Assembly: GCF_035918015.1 (NCBI RefSeq)
Contig: NZ_CP109132.1
Coordinates: 2,542,001 to 2,606,000 of the forward strand
Direction of reading: 5' to 3'
DNA from: Streptomyces sp. NBC_01754
Lineage (GTDB): Bacteria; Actinomycetota; Actinomycetes; Streptomycetales; Streptomycetaceae
Length of the DNA: 64,000 nucleotides
A program made the position numbers and the translations under genes. The notes below the pieces were generated by a model. The model searched no databases and had not been told where the DNA came from. It was given only the letters and a program-made list of their open reading frames with translations. Positions within the stretch are counted from its first letter, which is position 1, and each line of letters opens with the position of its first letter. Positions 27,068-36,623 of the stretch are shown here, in pieces.

Positions 27068-28579
27068 TCAGCCTCCCAGGGCGTGTGACACCGAGTAGAT
27101 GACCAGGCCCGCCAGCGCGCCCACCACCGTGCCGTTGATCCGGATGAACTGGAGGTCGCGGCCGATGTTCGCCTCGATCTTCTTCGAGGTCTGGTCGGCG
27201 TCCCAGCCGGCGACCGTGTCACTGATCAACGAGGTGATCTCGCCGCGGTAGGTCGTCACGACGTAGACCGCCGCGCCCTCCAGCCAGCCTTCCAGCTTGG
27301 CCTGCAACCGCTCGTCCGTCGCCAGCCGCCTGCCCAGCGACATCAGCGAGGCCCGGGCCCGCAGCCGCAGTTCGCTCCGCTCGTCCTCGGCCGCCGCGAT
27401 GATCATCGCACGGACGCTGGACCAGGCCGAGGCGATGACGTCCTGCACCTCACGGCGCCCCAGGATCTCCGACTTCAGCCGCTCCACCCGGGCCCGGGTG
27501 TCCGTATCCGTCTGGAGGTCGGCCGCGAAGTCCGTCAGGAAGGTGTCGATCGAGCCGCGCGCGGGGTGGTCGGGCATGTCCCGCATCTCCGTGACGAACC
27601 GCAGCAGTTCCTTGTAGACCCGCTCCCCGATGCGCTTGTCGACGAACCGGGGCGTCCAGCCGGGCGCCCCGCCCTGCACCGCGTCCATCACCGAATCGCC
27701 GTGCAGGACCAGCCAGTCGTGGGCCCGGACGCAGACCAGGTCCACGACCCTGCGGTGGCCACCGTCCGAGACGACCTTCTCCAGCATCTTCCCCAGGCCG
27801 GGCCCGACCTCCGCCGCGTCCGCCCGCCGGGTGATCGCCTCGCCGACCACGGCCTGCACGTCGGAGTCCCGCAGCACCGTCAGCGCACCGCGCAGCGCGG
27901 TGGCTAGTTCGGCGGTGACCCGGTCGGCGTGCTCCGGCTCGGCCAGCCAGGCGCCGAGCCGCGAACCGACCCCCAGAGCGTGGATCCGGTCGCGGACCAC
28001 GTCTCCGGACAGGAAGTTCTCGCCCACGAAGGAACCGAGCGAGGCCCCGAGTTGATCCTTCTTGGTGGGAATGATGGCGGTGTGCGGGATGGGCAGGCCG
28101 AGCGGACGCCGGAAGAGCGCCGTGACCGCGAACCAGTCCGCCAGCGCACCCACCATCCCCGCCTCGGCGGCCGCGGCGACGTAGCCCAACCAGCCGCCCA
28201 TCCCCGCGTTCTTCGCCCAGGTGGCGAGTACGTACACGACCGCGACCAGGAGGAGCAGACCCGTGGCCGTGTTCTTCATACGGCGCACACCGCGCTGCTT
28301 CTCCTCGTCGGCTGCGGTGTACGCGAACCCGCCCAGCCCTCCCCCCGCCCCTAGCGGCCGCCCGGGCGGGGACGCTCCGCCCCCGGCCGGGGCGGAATCG
28401 GACGGCCGGCCCTCCGGCGGTGGTCCCTGGGCCGCCTCGGCCGCGTCCGGTGGACCGGAGCGGGCGCCCGAGCCCTCGCCGCCCGGACCCTCGCCGCCCG
28501 GACCGTCACCGCCCGGGCCACGACCCTCGGGCCCCGGGCCCGCTCCCCGCCCCGCTCCCTGCCCCGTGTCCTGTTCCAT
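27068..28579 (-). CDS. DUF445 family membrane protein
   Basis: The protein has 503 residues from the ATG at 28579 with GGTGGAG upstream. The first ~95 residues are a Gly/Pro-rich, disordered tail with GGEGPGGEG repeats. A membrane helix (LLLLVAVVYVLATW) and the DUF445 signature AGMVGALADWFAVTALFRRPLG follow, then IPHTAIIPTKKDQLG. A long helical middle part ends in a second membrane helix (VVGALAGLVIYSVSHAL). DUF445 proteins are envelope-associated; their role is not established. Confidence 0.88.
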   Translation of the reverse strand: MEQDTGQGAGRGAGPGPEGRGPGGDGPGGEGPGGEGSGARSGPPDAAEAAQGPPPEGRPSDSAPAGGGASPPGRPLGAGGGLGGFAYTAADEEKQRGVRRMKNTATGLLLLVAVVYVLATWAKNAGMGGWLGYVAAAAEAGMVGALADWFAVTALFRRPLGLPIPHTAIIPTKKDQLGASLGSFVGENFLSGDVVRDRIHALGVGSRLGAWLAEPEHADRVTAELATALRGALTVLRDSDVQAVVGEAITRRADAAEVGPGLGKMLEKVVSDGGHRRVVDLVCVRAHDWLVLHGDSVMDAVQGGAPGWTPRFVDKRIGERVYKELLRFVTEMRDMPDHPARGSIDTFLTDFAADLQTDTDTRARVERLKSEILGRREVQDVIASAWSSVRAMIIAAAEDERSELRLRARASLMSLGRRLATDERLQAKLEGWLEGAAVYVVTTYRGEITSLISDTVAGWDADQTSKKIEANIGRDLQFIRINGTVVGALAGLVIYSVSHALGG

Positions 28580-28723
28580 CCGCTCCACCCGTCCGCGTAC
28601 GCGCCGGCCTGTGCCGTACGCGATCCGTCCCAACCTGACCGACTCCTGGGCCGCGTGTCGAGTTCCCCGTGGCCTGCCGCACCATGAGACCAGCACGCAC
28701 ACCCCCGAGGAGAATCACCACCC

Positions 28724-29977
28724 ATGCCCAGGCGCCAGGGATACGCCCTGCTCATCGCCCTCGTCACAGGCACCGCCGTACTCGCCGCCGCCGTCGCCTT
28801 CGGTACGTCGCCGGGGTCCCCGGCACGCCAGAAGCCGCTCACCGGGGCCGAGGCCCGGCCCGCGGCGCGTCAACCCGCCGCACCCGCCCACTCGTCCGGC
28901 ACCTGGGTGGTGACCTGGACCGGCGCCCCCGCGAACCCCGAACCACCCGACAACGCCCACGGCTACCCCGGCCACACCATCCGTAACATCGTGCACACCA
29001 GCATCGGCGGCGACGCGGCCCGCATCACCCTGTCCAACCTCTTCGGGACCGCCCCCCTCGTCGTGGACCAGGCCACCGTCGCCACGCGCCCGGTCACCTT
29101 CGGCGGGCGCGGCACCGTCACCGTCGCCGCGGGCGGGCAGGTCGTCAGCGACCCGGTGACCGTCACCGTCGCCCCGGACGCCGACCTCCTCGTCACCCTG
29201 CGCACCCCGTACGGCGGCCGGCCGGTCACCCACCACCCCAACGCCCACCAGACGTCCCACCTGGCCGACGACGAGCAGACCTGGACCACCACCGCCTGGC
29301 GCTACCTCACCGCCGTCGACGTCCGCAACGACACCGCCCCCGGCGCGATCGTCGTGATCGGCGACTCCCTCACCGCCGGCTCCCACTCCACCACCGACAC
29401 CGACAGCCGCTGGCCCGACGTGCTCTCCGACCGGCTGCGCCACCGCTACGGCGTCGCCAACCAGGGCATCGCCGGCAACCGCGTCCTGCGCGACAGCACC
29501 AACCCCACCGGCGCCGGCGGGATGTCCGGCGTCCACCGCTTCGACCGCGACGTGCTCTCCGTCGCCGGCGTCCGGACCGTGATCATCGCGCTCGGCGTCA
29601 ACGACGTGCAGCAGGCGCCCCAGGAGACCGACGCCCAGCGCATCGTCGACGGTCTCCGGTCCCTCACCGACCGCGCCCACGCGCACGGCCTGCGGGTCGT
29701 CGGGGCGACCCTGACGCCGTTCCAGGGCTACGCCACCTGGACGCCCGAACGCAACGACGTACGCCTGGCGGTCAACGCCCGGATCAGGGCGGGCGGTGTC
29801 TTCGACGACGTCGTCGACTTCGACCGCGCCGTACGCGACCCCTACGCGCCCAACCGGATCCTGCCCGCCTACGACTGCGGCGACCGGCTCCACCTCAACG
29901 ACACGGGTTACCGCGTCCTGGGCCGGCTCATCGACCCCGCCACGGTCACCGGGACGCCGAAGACCGGCGCCTTCTGA
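28724..29977 (+). CDS. secreted SGNH/GDSL hydrolase
   Basis: The protein has 417 residues from the ATG at 28724 with GAGGAGAA upstream. A signal peptide covers about 1-30 (LLIALVTGTAVLAAAVA). The SGNH blocks are VVIGDSLTAGSHS (Ser, near 212), GIAGNRVL (Gly/Asn block), ALGVNDVQ (Asn block, in place of GxND) and CGDRLHLNDTGY (catalytic Asp-x-x-His). A beta-rich domain precedes the catalytic part, as in extracellular esterases of this group. It probably deacylates polysaccharides or lipids outside the cell. Confidence 0.9.
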   Translation: MPRRQGYALLIALVTGTAVLAAAVAFGTSPGSPARQKPLTGAEARPAARQPAAPAHSSGTWVVTWTGAPANPEPPDNAHGYPGHTIRNIVHTSIGGDAARITLSNLFGTAPLVVDQATVATRPVTFGGRGTVTVAAGGQVVSDPVTVTVAPDADLLVTLRTPYGGRPVTHHPNAHQTSHLADDEQTWTTTAWRYLTAVDVRNDTAPGAIVVIGDSLTAGSHSTTDTDSRWPDVLSDRLRHRYGVANQGIAGNRVLRDSTNPTGAGGMSGVHRFDRDVLSVAGVRTVIIALGVNDVQQAPQETDAQRIVDGLRSLTDRAHAHGLRVVGATLTPFQGYATWTPERNDVRLAVNARIRAGGVFDDVVDFDRAVRDPYAPNRILPAYDCGDRLHLNDTGYRVLGRLIDPATVTGTPKTGAF

Positions 29978-30040
29978 CCCGCGGCGACACCCGCCCCCGT
30001 CCGGCCGTCCCGCCCCACCGGCCGCGCCCGGCCGTCCCGT

Positions 30041-30733
30041 TCAGCCGTCCCGCCCCTCCAGCCGCCCCCGCTCGTCCTCCTTCAGCCGCTGCCGCTGGGC
30101 CTTCGTCCACTTGCGCACCACGCCGACCCCGCCCAGCAGAGCGAGACCGGTCACCCGCACCCGCGGGGCGTCCGGGGCCGGGCCACCGAAGTCGGCGTCC
30201 TTCGACTGCTCGTCGAACCCGCCCATGACACCGACGCCGTTGACCTGGAGGTGCACATCCGGTGACACCGTCACCTGGAGACCGCCCATGATCGCGTAGC
30301 AGCGGATGACGACCTCGCGGTCCTCGAAACGCGCCTCCCGCAGGTCGATCTCGCCCCCGCCCCACACCACGAACGCGTTGAAGACCCGGCCCACGGTCCA
30401 GCGGCCCTTGCGGCTGAACCCGCTCCAGAACGCGAACCCGCCCGTGGAGGTCGCGGGCCCGCCGATCCGCTGCGACCAGTCCACCGGCGCCGCCGACCGC
30501 CCGGCCGGCACGGACGACCCGCCCGGCGCCGGGGCCACGACCCCGCCCGGCGCCGGCAGGTCACTGATCAGTGGTTCCAACTCCCTGTGCGTACGCGCCT
30601 TGTACGCCGCGTCGAGCCGCTGCTCGAACTCGTCCATCTGCAACCGGCCCTCGGCCACGGCCTCCCGCAGCGTCTCCGCGATCCGCTCACGTTCCGCATC
30701 CGAAGCGCGCATGTCCGGGCGTTCACTTGTCAT
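30041..30733 (-). CDS. DUF1707 protein with LiaF-like C-terminal domain
   Basis: The protein has 230 residues from the ATG at 30733. DUF1707 is the N-terminal MRASDAERERIAETLREAVA to TYKARTHREL-type block (here AAYKARTHRELEPLISDLP). After a Pro/Gly linker, the C-terminal part (about 130-190) has the glycine-turn strand pattern of LiaF/cell-wall-active antibiotic response domains (IMGGLQVTVSPDVHLQVNGVGVMGGF). These proteins are linked to envelope stress; the exact role here is unknown. Confidence 0.82.
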   Translation of the reverse strand: MTSERPDMRASDAERERIAETLREAVAEGRLQMDEFEQRLDAAYKARTHRELEPLISDLPAPGGVVAPAPGGSSVPAGRSAAPVDWSQRIGGPATSTGGFAFWSGFSRKGRWTVGRVFNAFVVWGGGEIDLREARFEDREVVIRCYAIMGGLQVTVSPDVHLQVNGVGVMGGFDEQSKDADFGGPAPDAPRVRVTGLALLGGVGVVRKWTKAQRQRLKEDERGRLEGRDG

Positions 30734-30794
30734 GACCCGCAGCCTATAGACCACACGGACACCGGCCTACGGGCCCGTCCGGAACGAACCGTCC

Positions 30795-31778
30795 TCACAC
30801 CGCCCGGCGTCCCGGATCCGACGCGTACATCTTCGCGATGACCGCCTCGATGTCCGGCTCCCGCACCGACAGGTCCACCAGCGGATAGTCCGCCGCCAGC
30901 CGGGCCACCAGCGGGGCCGCCGAGGCCGACGCCGGGAACGCCAGCCACTGCCGGGGCCCCTCCACCCTGACCACCCGCACCGAGGACTCCGACTCCAGGA
31001 CGACCGGCGGCATCTCCCGCTCCAGGTCCACCACCAGCGTGCGCTCGCTCTCGCCCACCCCGTGCAGTCCGGCGAGCGCACCGTCGTAGACGAGACGGCC
31101 GTGGTCGATCACCATCACCCGGTCGCACAACTGCTCGATGTCGGTCAGGTCATGCGTGGTCAGCAGCACCGTCGTGCCCCGCTCCGCGTTCAGATCCCGC
31201 AGAAAACCCCGTACCTTCGCCTTGGAGATCACATCGAGCCCGATCGTCGGCTCGTCCAGGTACAGCACCTCCGGATCGTGCAGCAGCGCCGCCGCGACAT
31301 CGCCCCGCATCCGCTGCCCCAGCGACAACTGCCGTACGGGCACGTCCAGCAGCTCACCCAGGTCCAGGAGTTCCACACAGCGGTCCAGGTTCTCCCGGAA
31401 GCGGCGGTCCGGGATCCGGTACATCCGGTGCATCAGCCGGTACGAGTCCCGCAGCGGCAGGTCCCACCACAGGGTCGTACGCTGCCCGAACACGACCCCG
31501 ATCCGGTGCGCCAGCTTCATACGCTCCCGCGAGGGATCGATACCCGCGACCCGCAGCCGGCCTCCGCTGGGGGTGAGGATCCCCGTCAGCATCTTGATCG
31601 TCGTCGACTTCCCCGCGCCGTTGGGCCCGATGTAGCCGACCATCTCCCCACGCGGCACCCGGAAGCTGATGCCGTCCACCGCCCGCACCTCGCGCCGCTC
31701 CCGGCGCAGGAAACCGGACTTACGACGCACCTCGAAGACCTTCTCGACGCCGTCCAACTCGATGAAGTCACTGTCCAT
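30795..31778 (-). CDS. ABC exporter ATP-binding protein
   Basis: The protein has 327 residues from the ATG at 31778, which has GAGGAG six bases upstream; a GTG six bases further out is less well placed. Walker A GPNGAGKST, Q-loop VFGQRTTLWW, signature LSLGQRMR, Walker B VLYLDEPTIGLD and the His switch LTTHD are all present. The VFGQRTTLWWDLP segment is typical of ATPases paired with DUF990-type ABC-2 permeases. The two permease genes lie directly upstream in the same operon. Confidence 0.93.
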   Translation of the reverse strand: MDSDFIELDGVEKVFEVRRKSGFLRRERREVRAVDGISFRVPRGEMVGYIGPNGAGKSTTIKMLTGILTPSGGRLRVAGIDPSRERMKLAHRIGVVFGQRTTLWWDLPLRDSYRLMHRMYRIPDRRFRENLDRCVELLDLGELLDVPVRQLSLGQRMRGDVAAALLHDPEVLYLDEPTIGLDVISKAKVRGFLRDLNAERGTTVLLTTHDLTDIEQLCDRVMVIDHGRLVYDGALAGLHGVGESERTLVVDLEREMPPVVLESESSVRVVRVEGPRQWLAFPASASAAPLVARLAADYPLVDLSVREPDIEAVIAKMYASDPGRRAV

Positions 31779-31787
31779 ACCCACTCC

Positions 31788-32684
31788 TCAGCTCCCCGTA
31801 CTGCGGTACGCCCGCAACCCCGTCCGCCACGCCAGACCGGCGAGCACCCAGCACAGCCCCGCCACCACCGGCGGCAGGAACGCGGCCCACCCGGGCAGCC
31901 CCAACGGATAGTCCCGGCCCAGCACGTACAAGGCGGGCAGCCAGCTCACGAAGGCCAGCGGCACCACGAACGTCACCCCGCGCACCAGCTCCTTCCCGAA
32001 GATCGACGGCGGATACTGCAACACCGTCGTCCCGCCGTACGTGAACGCGTTCTGCACCTCGGAGGCGTCCTGGGCGAAGAACTGGAACGCCGCCCCCACC
32101 ACGAACACCGCCCCGAAGACCGCCGCCCCGCTCAGCACCATCAGCGGCACCATCGCCACCTTGAGCGGCGTCCACGCGATGTCCAGCGTCACCAGCGCGT
32201 AGCCGAGCACCAGCAGCCCCTGTGTGACCCGCCCCAGCCGGCGCAGCGCGAACCGGTCGGCGGCCACCTGCGCCAGCACCGGCACCGGCCGCACCAGCAG
32301 CGTGTCCAGCGTGCCGTCCCGCACCCGCCGCCCCAGCCGGTCCACCGACCCCAACACCAGGTCCGACAGCCCGAACGCCGTCGCCGACGCCCCGTACAGC
32401 AGGGCGATCTCGGGCAGCGAGTAGCCGCCGAGCGCGTCCACGTGAGCGAACATCAGCAGGATCGTCACGAAGTCGAACGCCGTCGCCACGAAGTTCCCGA
32501 CCGTCGTCATCACGAACGACGCCCGGTACGTCAGCGTCGAGCGCATCCACATCGCCACGATCAGCCCGTACGCCCGCACGCCCTCCAGCAGCCGCGACCG
32601 GTCGGCGAACACGTCCTCCCGCCACGCGTCCGGCTCCTCCACCGTCCGCCGCCCCGCCCGGGGTCCCGCCTCGACCTCAGCCAC
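31788..32684 (-). CDS. ABC-2 family permease (DUF990-like), second subunit
   Basis: The protein has 298 residues from a GTG at 32684 that overlaps the end of the previous permease gene by eight bases. About six membrane segments are visible. The DGTLDTLLVRPVPVLAQV segment is characteristic of DUF990-like ABC-2 permeases. Nine bases separate it from the ATPase gene. The substrate is unknown. Confidence 0.88.
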   Translation of the reverse strand: MAEVEAGPRAGRRTVEEPDAWREDVFADRSRLLEGVRAYGLIVAMWMRSTLTYRASFVMTTVGNFVATAFDFVTILLMFAHVDALGGYSLPEIALLYGASATAFGLSDLVLGSVDRLGRRVRDGTLDTLLVRPVPVLAQVAADRFALRRLGRVTQGLLVLGYALVTLDIAWTPLKVAMVPLMVLSGAAVFGAVFVVGAAFQFFAQDASEVQNAFTYGGTTVLQYPPSIFGKELVRGVTFVVPLAFVSWLPALYVLGRDYPLGLPGWAAFLPPVVAGLCWVLAGLAWRTGLRAYRSTGS

Positions 32685-33480
32685 CCTGGACCACCACCCT
32701 CCTGGTCGCCGCCGACTGGAGCAGCCGGCCCGCCAGCAGCAGCGCCACGGCCCAGCCGGCCTGGAAGGCGTACGCCTGGACCAGGCCCCACCCCGTGCGC
32801 TTGCCGAGGAACACGTCGGCCGGCACCTGTAGCAGCGACGACCAGGGCAGCGCCCGGGCAACCTCGCCCAGCAGGCCCGGGAACAGCGTCAGCGGCAGCA
32901 GCATCCCCGAGAAGAACAGCCCCGCGAGCATCGCCATCTGCGTCGCGCCCGCCCCGTCCATCAGCCAGAACGCCGACAGCGCCACCAGGAACCGCAGCCC
33001 GAAGCTCACCACCACCCCGAGCGCCACCGAGAGCAGGAAGGCCACCCACGTCCACGGCGAGCTCGGCAGCGCCAGCTCGAAGGCCAGCGCCCCAAGGACC
33101 ATCGGCACGATCCCGCGGCCCAGCAGATGGAACGCCGCCCGGCCCACATCCCCCGCCAGCCACCACAGCTGGAGATCGGCCGGCCGGTACAGGTCGACCG
33201 CGATGTCACCCGTACGGATCCGCTCCGACAGCTCGTCCTCGAAACCGCCGCCCATCATGGCGCAGGTCATCAACAGCGCCTGTCCCAGCCACACGTACGT
33301 CACGGCCTCGGACATGTCGTAGCCGCCGAGCTGCGGGCGCACGTCCCACAGGGCCCTGTACGTGTACGCCAGGATGAAGCCGAAGACCGTGTTGGTGAAC
33401 ACCCCCGCCGCCGTGGCGGCCCGGTACGTGGCGTACCGCCGGAAGCCGCCGGCCGCCACCACCGCGTAGAGCCGCACCAC
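32677..33480 (-). CDS. ABC-2 family permease, first subunit
   Basis: The protein has 267 residues from a GTG at 33480 (a second GTG follows at once) with AAAGGGGGGA upstream. It has six membrane segments; SERIRTGDIAVDLYRPADLQ is the counterpart of the paralogue's motif. It heads the three-gene exporter operon, and the divergent PBP gene begins 150 bp away. Confidence 0.88.
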   Translation of the reverse strand: MVRLYAVVAAGGFRRYATYRAATAAGVFTNTVFGFILAYTYRALWDVRPQLGGYDMSEAVTYVWLGQALLMTCAMMGGGFEDELSERIRTGDIAVDLYRPADLQLWWLAGDVGRAAFHLLGRGIVPMVLGALAFELALPSSPWTWVAFLLSVALGVVVSFGLRFLVALSAFWLMDGAGATQMAMLAGLFFSGMLLPLTLFPGLLGEVARALPWSSLLQVPADVFLGKRTGWGLVQAYAFQAGWAVALLLAGRLLQSAATRRVVVQGG

Positions 33481-33632
33481 GTCCCCCCTTTCCCCGCAAC
33501 GGACCAAAGCGCACGACCCTAGTCCACGCGTGGAGGCCGCCGCGACCACATTTCCGGGCCGGGATCCCGGGGGTATCAGGGCGAAAAGTGCCACTATGGG
33601 GTAACTGTCCGCAGTCGAGGAGCCTCCACGTC

Positions 33633-36056
33633 ATGAGCCACGAGCCACCGCAGAACAGCGGAGACCCTGGTCAGCAGGGCAACGAGGGCTGGTCCCCCCG
33701 CGACCCCTCGACCGCGAAGCCCACCCCGAAGGACCCGGACGCCCCGGACGCCGCCGTTGCCCCGGACGCCGCCGCCCAGGACACCCAGGAGGCGGACGGC
33801 GCATCCGAGGCCGAGGGGCGCACCAAACGCTCCAAACGCCCCAGACGCACCGGCTGGCGCCGGGCCGTACCCACGTGGCGCATGACCCTCGGCGGCGTCC
33901 TGTTCCTCGCCCTGCTCCTCGTCGGCGGCTTCGTCGTCGGCTACCAGCTCGTCGACATCCCCGCCGCCAACGCCGCCGCGACCGCCCAGTCCAACGTCTA
34001 CCTGTACGCGGACGGGAAGAAGGTCATCGCACGCGACGGCGAGATCAACCGCGAGAAGGTCCCGCTCCGCCGCGTCCCCGTCCCGGTCCGGCACGCCGTA
34101 CTGGCCGCCGAGGACCGTGACTTCTACTCCGAGGACGCCATCGACGTCAAGGCCACCCTCCGGGCCGGCTGGAAGACCGTCACCGGGGCGGGGCGCCAGG
34201 GCGGCTCCACGATCACCCAGCAGTACGTCAAGAACTACTACCTCGGCCAGGAGCAGACCGTCGTCCGCAAGGCCAAGGAGTTCTTCATCTCGGTCAAGCT
34301 CGACCGCGAGCAGAGCAAGGACGAGATCCTGGAGGGCTACCTCAACACCAGCTACTTCGGCCGCAACGCCTACGGCATCCAGGCCGCCTCCCACGCCTAC
34401 TACGACAAGGACGTCGAGGACCTCACGCCGGGTGAGGGCGCCTACCTCGCCTCCCTGCTCAACGCCCCCAGCAACTACGACGTCGTCGTCCATCCCGAGA
34501 ACAAGAAGGCGGCACTGGCCCGCTGGAACTACGTACTCGACGGGATGGTCAAGGAGAAGTGGCTCAGCCGCTCCGACCGCAAGGCGATGACCTTCCCCGT
34601 CCCCGTCAAGGCCGAGTCACCGACCGCGCTCTCCGGCCAGCGCGGCTACATCGTCCAGGCCGTCGAGGCCTATCTGGCCGACAACAAGGTCATCGACAAG
34701 AAGACCCTCGCCACCGGCGGCTACCGCATCGTCACCACCCTCCAGAAGGACAAGCAGGACGCCCTCGTCGGGGCCGTCGAGAAGAACGTCCTGTCCAAGA
34801 CCAGCGACGACCGCGACGCCGACCGCAACGTCCGTGCCGGCGGCGTCTCCGTCGACCCCGCCGACGGACACGTCGTCGCGCTGTACGGCGGGGTCGACTA
34901 CACCAGGCAGTACGTCAACAACGCCACCCGCCGCGACTACCAGGTCGGCTCCACCTTCAAGCCCTTCGTCCTCGCCGCCGCCCTCGCCAACGGCTCCAAG
35001 ACCCAGGGCGGCCGGGCCATCACCCCCAACACCCGCTACGACGGCACCAACGAACGCACCGTCCAGGGCTCCACCGGCTCCACCGACTACTCCCCCGCCA
35101 ACGAGGACGACGTCGACTACGGCTCCATCACCGTCCGCGAGGCCACCGACAAGTCCGTCAACGCGGTCTACGCCCAGATGGCCCAGGACGTCGGCCCCGA
35201 GCGGGTCAAGGACACCGCCGTCGCCCTCGGCATTCCCGAGACCACCCCGGACCTCAGCGGCACCCCCTCCATCGCCCTCGGCCCCGCCACCGCCAGCGTC
35301 CTGGACATGGCCTCCGCCTACGCCACCCTCGCCGACCACGGCCGGCAGCGGCCCCACTCCCTCGTCGTGAAGATCAGCAAGGACGGCAACGACCTCCGCC
35401 TTCCCACCAGGAAGAGCCGGCAGGCCATCAGCCGGAAGGCCGCCGACACCACCACCTCCGTCCTGCTGAGCGTCGTCGAGGGCGGCACCGCCACCGCCGC
35501 CCGGTCGGCGGGCCGGCCCGCCGCGGGCAAGACGGGCACCGCGGAGGAGGACCGGGCGGCCTGGTTCGCCGGCTACACACCCGACCTCGCCACCGTCATC
35601 GCCGTCATGGGCCAGGACCCCGAGACGGGCATCCAGAAACCGCTGTACGGCGCCCTCGGCCTCCCCCGGATGAACGGCGGCGGAGCCCCCGCCGAGACCT
35701 GGGGGGCCTACACCCGGGCCGCCCTGAAGGGCAGCGACGCCGAGGACTTCGACCTGGAAGCCGACGAAGGCCCCGAAGAGGAGGAGGGGGACGAGGACAC
35801 CGAGGAGTCCGGCCCCTCCAAGCGCCCCGGGGACACCAGGGAGGCAGAAGGCCGCGGCACCGCGTCCCCCACGGCGAAGGCCCCCGGGGACCGCACCGGT
35901 ACCAAGCCGTCCGGAACCCCGGCGCCGGCCGTCCCCGGCCGTACACCCCGGGCCGAGCCCCCCGCGGGCGGGGCGGGGGCCTCCCCTGCGCCGCCCGCGG
36001 GGGACGCCCGCCCGAAGACGGCGGCCTCGCCCCCGTCCGACACCCCGGCACCCTGA
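33633..36056 (+). CDS. class A penicillin-binding protein
   Basis: The protein has 807 residues from the ATG at 33633. A charged, disordered N-terminus (about 1-85) precedes one membrane helix (GGVLFLALLLVGGFVVGY). The GT51 transglycosylase has LAAEDRDFYSEDAID (catalytic Glu), GGSTITQQYVKN and ILEGYLNTSYFGRNAYG. The transpeptidase has SxxK in GSTFKPF, SVN in KSVNAVYAQ and KTG in AGKTGTAEED. A long acidic Pro/Ala tail ends the protein. It polymerises and cross-links peptidoglycan at the membrane. Confidence 0.95.
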   Translation: MSHEPPQNSGDPGQQGNEGWSPRDPSTAKPTPKDPDAPDAAVAPDAAAQDTQEADGASEAEGRTKRSKRPRRTGWRRAVPTWRMTLGGVLFLALLLVGGFVVGYQLVDIPAANAAATAQSNVYLYADGKKVIARDGEINREKVPLRRVPVPVRHAVLAAEDRDFYSEDAIDVKATLRAGWKTVTGAGRQGGSTITQQYVKNYYLGQEQTVVRKAKEFFISVKLDREQSKDEILEGYLNTSYFGRNAYGIQAASHAYYDKDVEDLTPGEGAYLASLLNAPSNYDVVVHPENKKAALARWNYVLDGMVKEKWLSRSDRKAMTFPVPVKAESPTALSGQRGYIVQAVEAYLADNKVIDKKTLATGGYRIVTTLQKDKQDALVGAVEKNVLSKTSDDRDADRNVRAGGVSVDPADGHVVALYGGVDYTRQYVNNATRRDYQVGSTFKPFVLAAALANGSKTQGGRAITPNTRYDGTNERTVQGSTGSTDYSPANEDDVDYGSITVREATDKSVNAVYAQMAQDVGPERVKDTAVALGIPETTPDLSGTPSIALGPATASVLDMASAYATLADHGRQRPHSLVVKISKDGNDLRLPTRKSRQAISRKAADTTTSVLLSVVEGGTATAARSAGRPAAGKTGTAEEDRAAWFAGYTPDLATVIAVMGQDPETGIQKPLYGALGLPRMNGGGAPAETWGAYTRAALKGSDAEDFDLEADEGPEEEEGDEDTEESGPSKRPGDTREAEGRGTASPTAKAPGDRTGTKPSGTPAPAVPGRTPRAEPPAGGAGASPAPPAGDARPKTAASPPSDTPAP

Positions 36057-36062
36057 ATCACG

Positions 36063-36096
36063 CCGGGGCTCCGGGACCCTGGTCCCGGAGCCCCGG
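36063..36096 (+). terminator. hairpin after the PBP gene
   Basis: CCGGGGCTCCGGGACC (36063-36078) pairs with 36081-36096 with no mismatch, six bases after the PBP stop. It may also serve the convergent sugE gene. Confidence 0.85.
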
Positions 36097-36127
36097 GGAC
36101 CTCCGTGGTTCGGTCACGGGCGGCGCG

Positions 36128-36448
36128 TCAGTGTCCGGACGTCGCCTTCAGCCCCACCACGGCCACCACCAGCAGACAGACGAAGAAGACCCGGGCGGCG
36201 GTCACCGGCTCGTTGAGCACCACCATGCCCAGCACCGCCGCACCCGCGGCACCGATCCCGACCCACACCCCGTAGGCCGTACCGATCGGCAGCGTCTTCG
36301 CCGCCTGCGCCAGCAGCAGCATGCTGGCCACGATCCCGGCCCCGGTGAACACGCTCGGCCACAGCCGGGTGAACCCCTCGGTGTACTTCATCCCGATCGC
36401 CCAGCCCACTTCCAGCAGACCGGCGACCACCAGCAGAACCCACGCCAT
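36128..36448 (-). CDS. sugE: SMR-family guanidinium exporter (SugE/Gdx)
   Basis: The protein has 106 residues with four membrane helices. It starts MAWVLLVVAGLLEVGWAIGM, with the essential Glu in TM1 (LLEVGWAI), the G-rich loop GTAYGVWVGIGA and LNEPVTAARV. The WAIGMKYTEGFTRLWPS stretch is typical of the SugE/Gdx branch, which exports guanidinium in exchange for protons, rather than drug-exporting EmrE. GGAGGTGCC lies before the ATG, and a guanidine-III riboswitch precedes that, which fits this function. Confidence 0.92.
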   Translation of the reverse strand: MAWVLLVVAGLLEVGWAIGMKYTEGFTRLWPSVFTGAGIVASMLLLAQAAKTLPIGTAYGVWVGIGAAGAAVLGMVVLNEPVTAARVFFVCLLVVAVVGLKATSGH

Positions 36449-36490
36449 GACGGCACCTCCACACGACGAACACGCGGACAGAACACGGGT

Positions 36491-36534
36491 GCGTCGTCTT
36501 TGCGGAAACCCGGTACGGCGCGTCTCGTCGGGGG
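36491..36534 (-). promoter_or_regulatory. guanidine-III riboswitch upstream of sugE
   Basis: Read on the minus strand, the leader has CCCGACGAGACGCGCCGUAC followed by CGGG, and a second part CAAAGACGACGC. This matches the guanidine-III aptamer (GACGAG, GCGCCGUAC and CAAGACG blocks) nearly base for base. The P1 stem CCCG/CGGG differs from the Thermobifida aptamer as I recall it by a compensatory pair. The aptamer ends about 30 bases before the Shine-Dalgarno sequence of sugE, consistent with guanidine-activated translation of the exporter. Confidence 0.85.
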
Positions 36535-36571
36535 CAGCGCCACCGTAGCAACACCCGCGTGGACGGCAAAA

Positions 36572-36597
36572 GGCCTGGTGACCACGGTCACCAGGCC
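36572..36597 (-). terminator. intrinsic terminator of the GroES-like gene
   Basis: GGCCTGGTGAC (36572-36582) pairs with 36587-36597. On the minus strand the hairpin is followed by TTTT, a classic intrinsic terminator 26 bp after the GroES-like stop codon. Confidence 0.88.
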
Positions 36598-36623
36598 GCT
36601 ACGCCCGGCCTACGGATCCCGGT

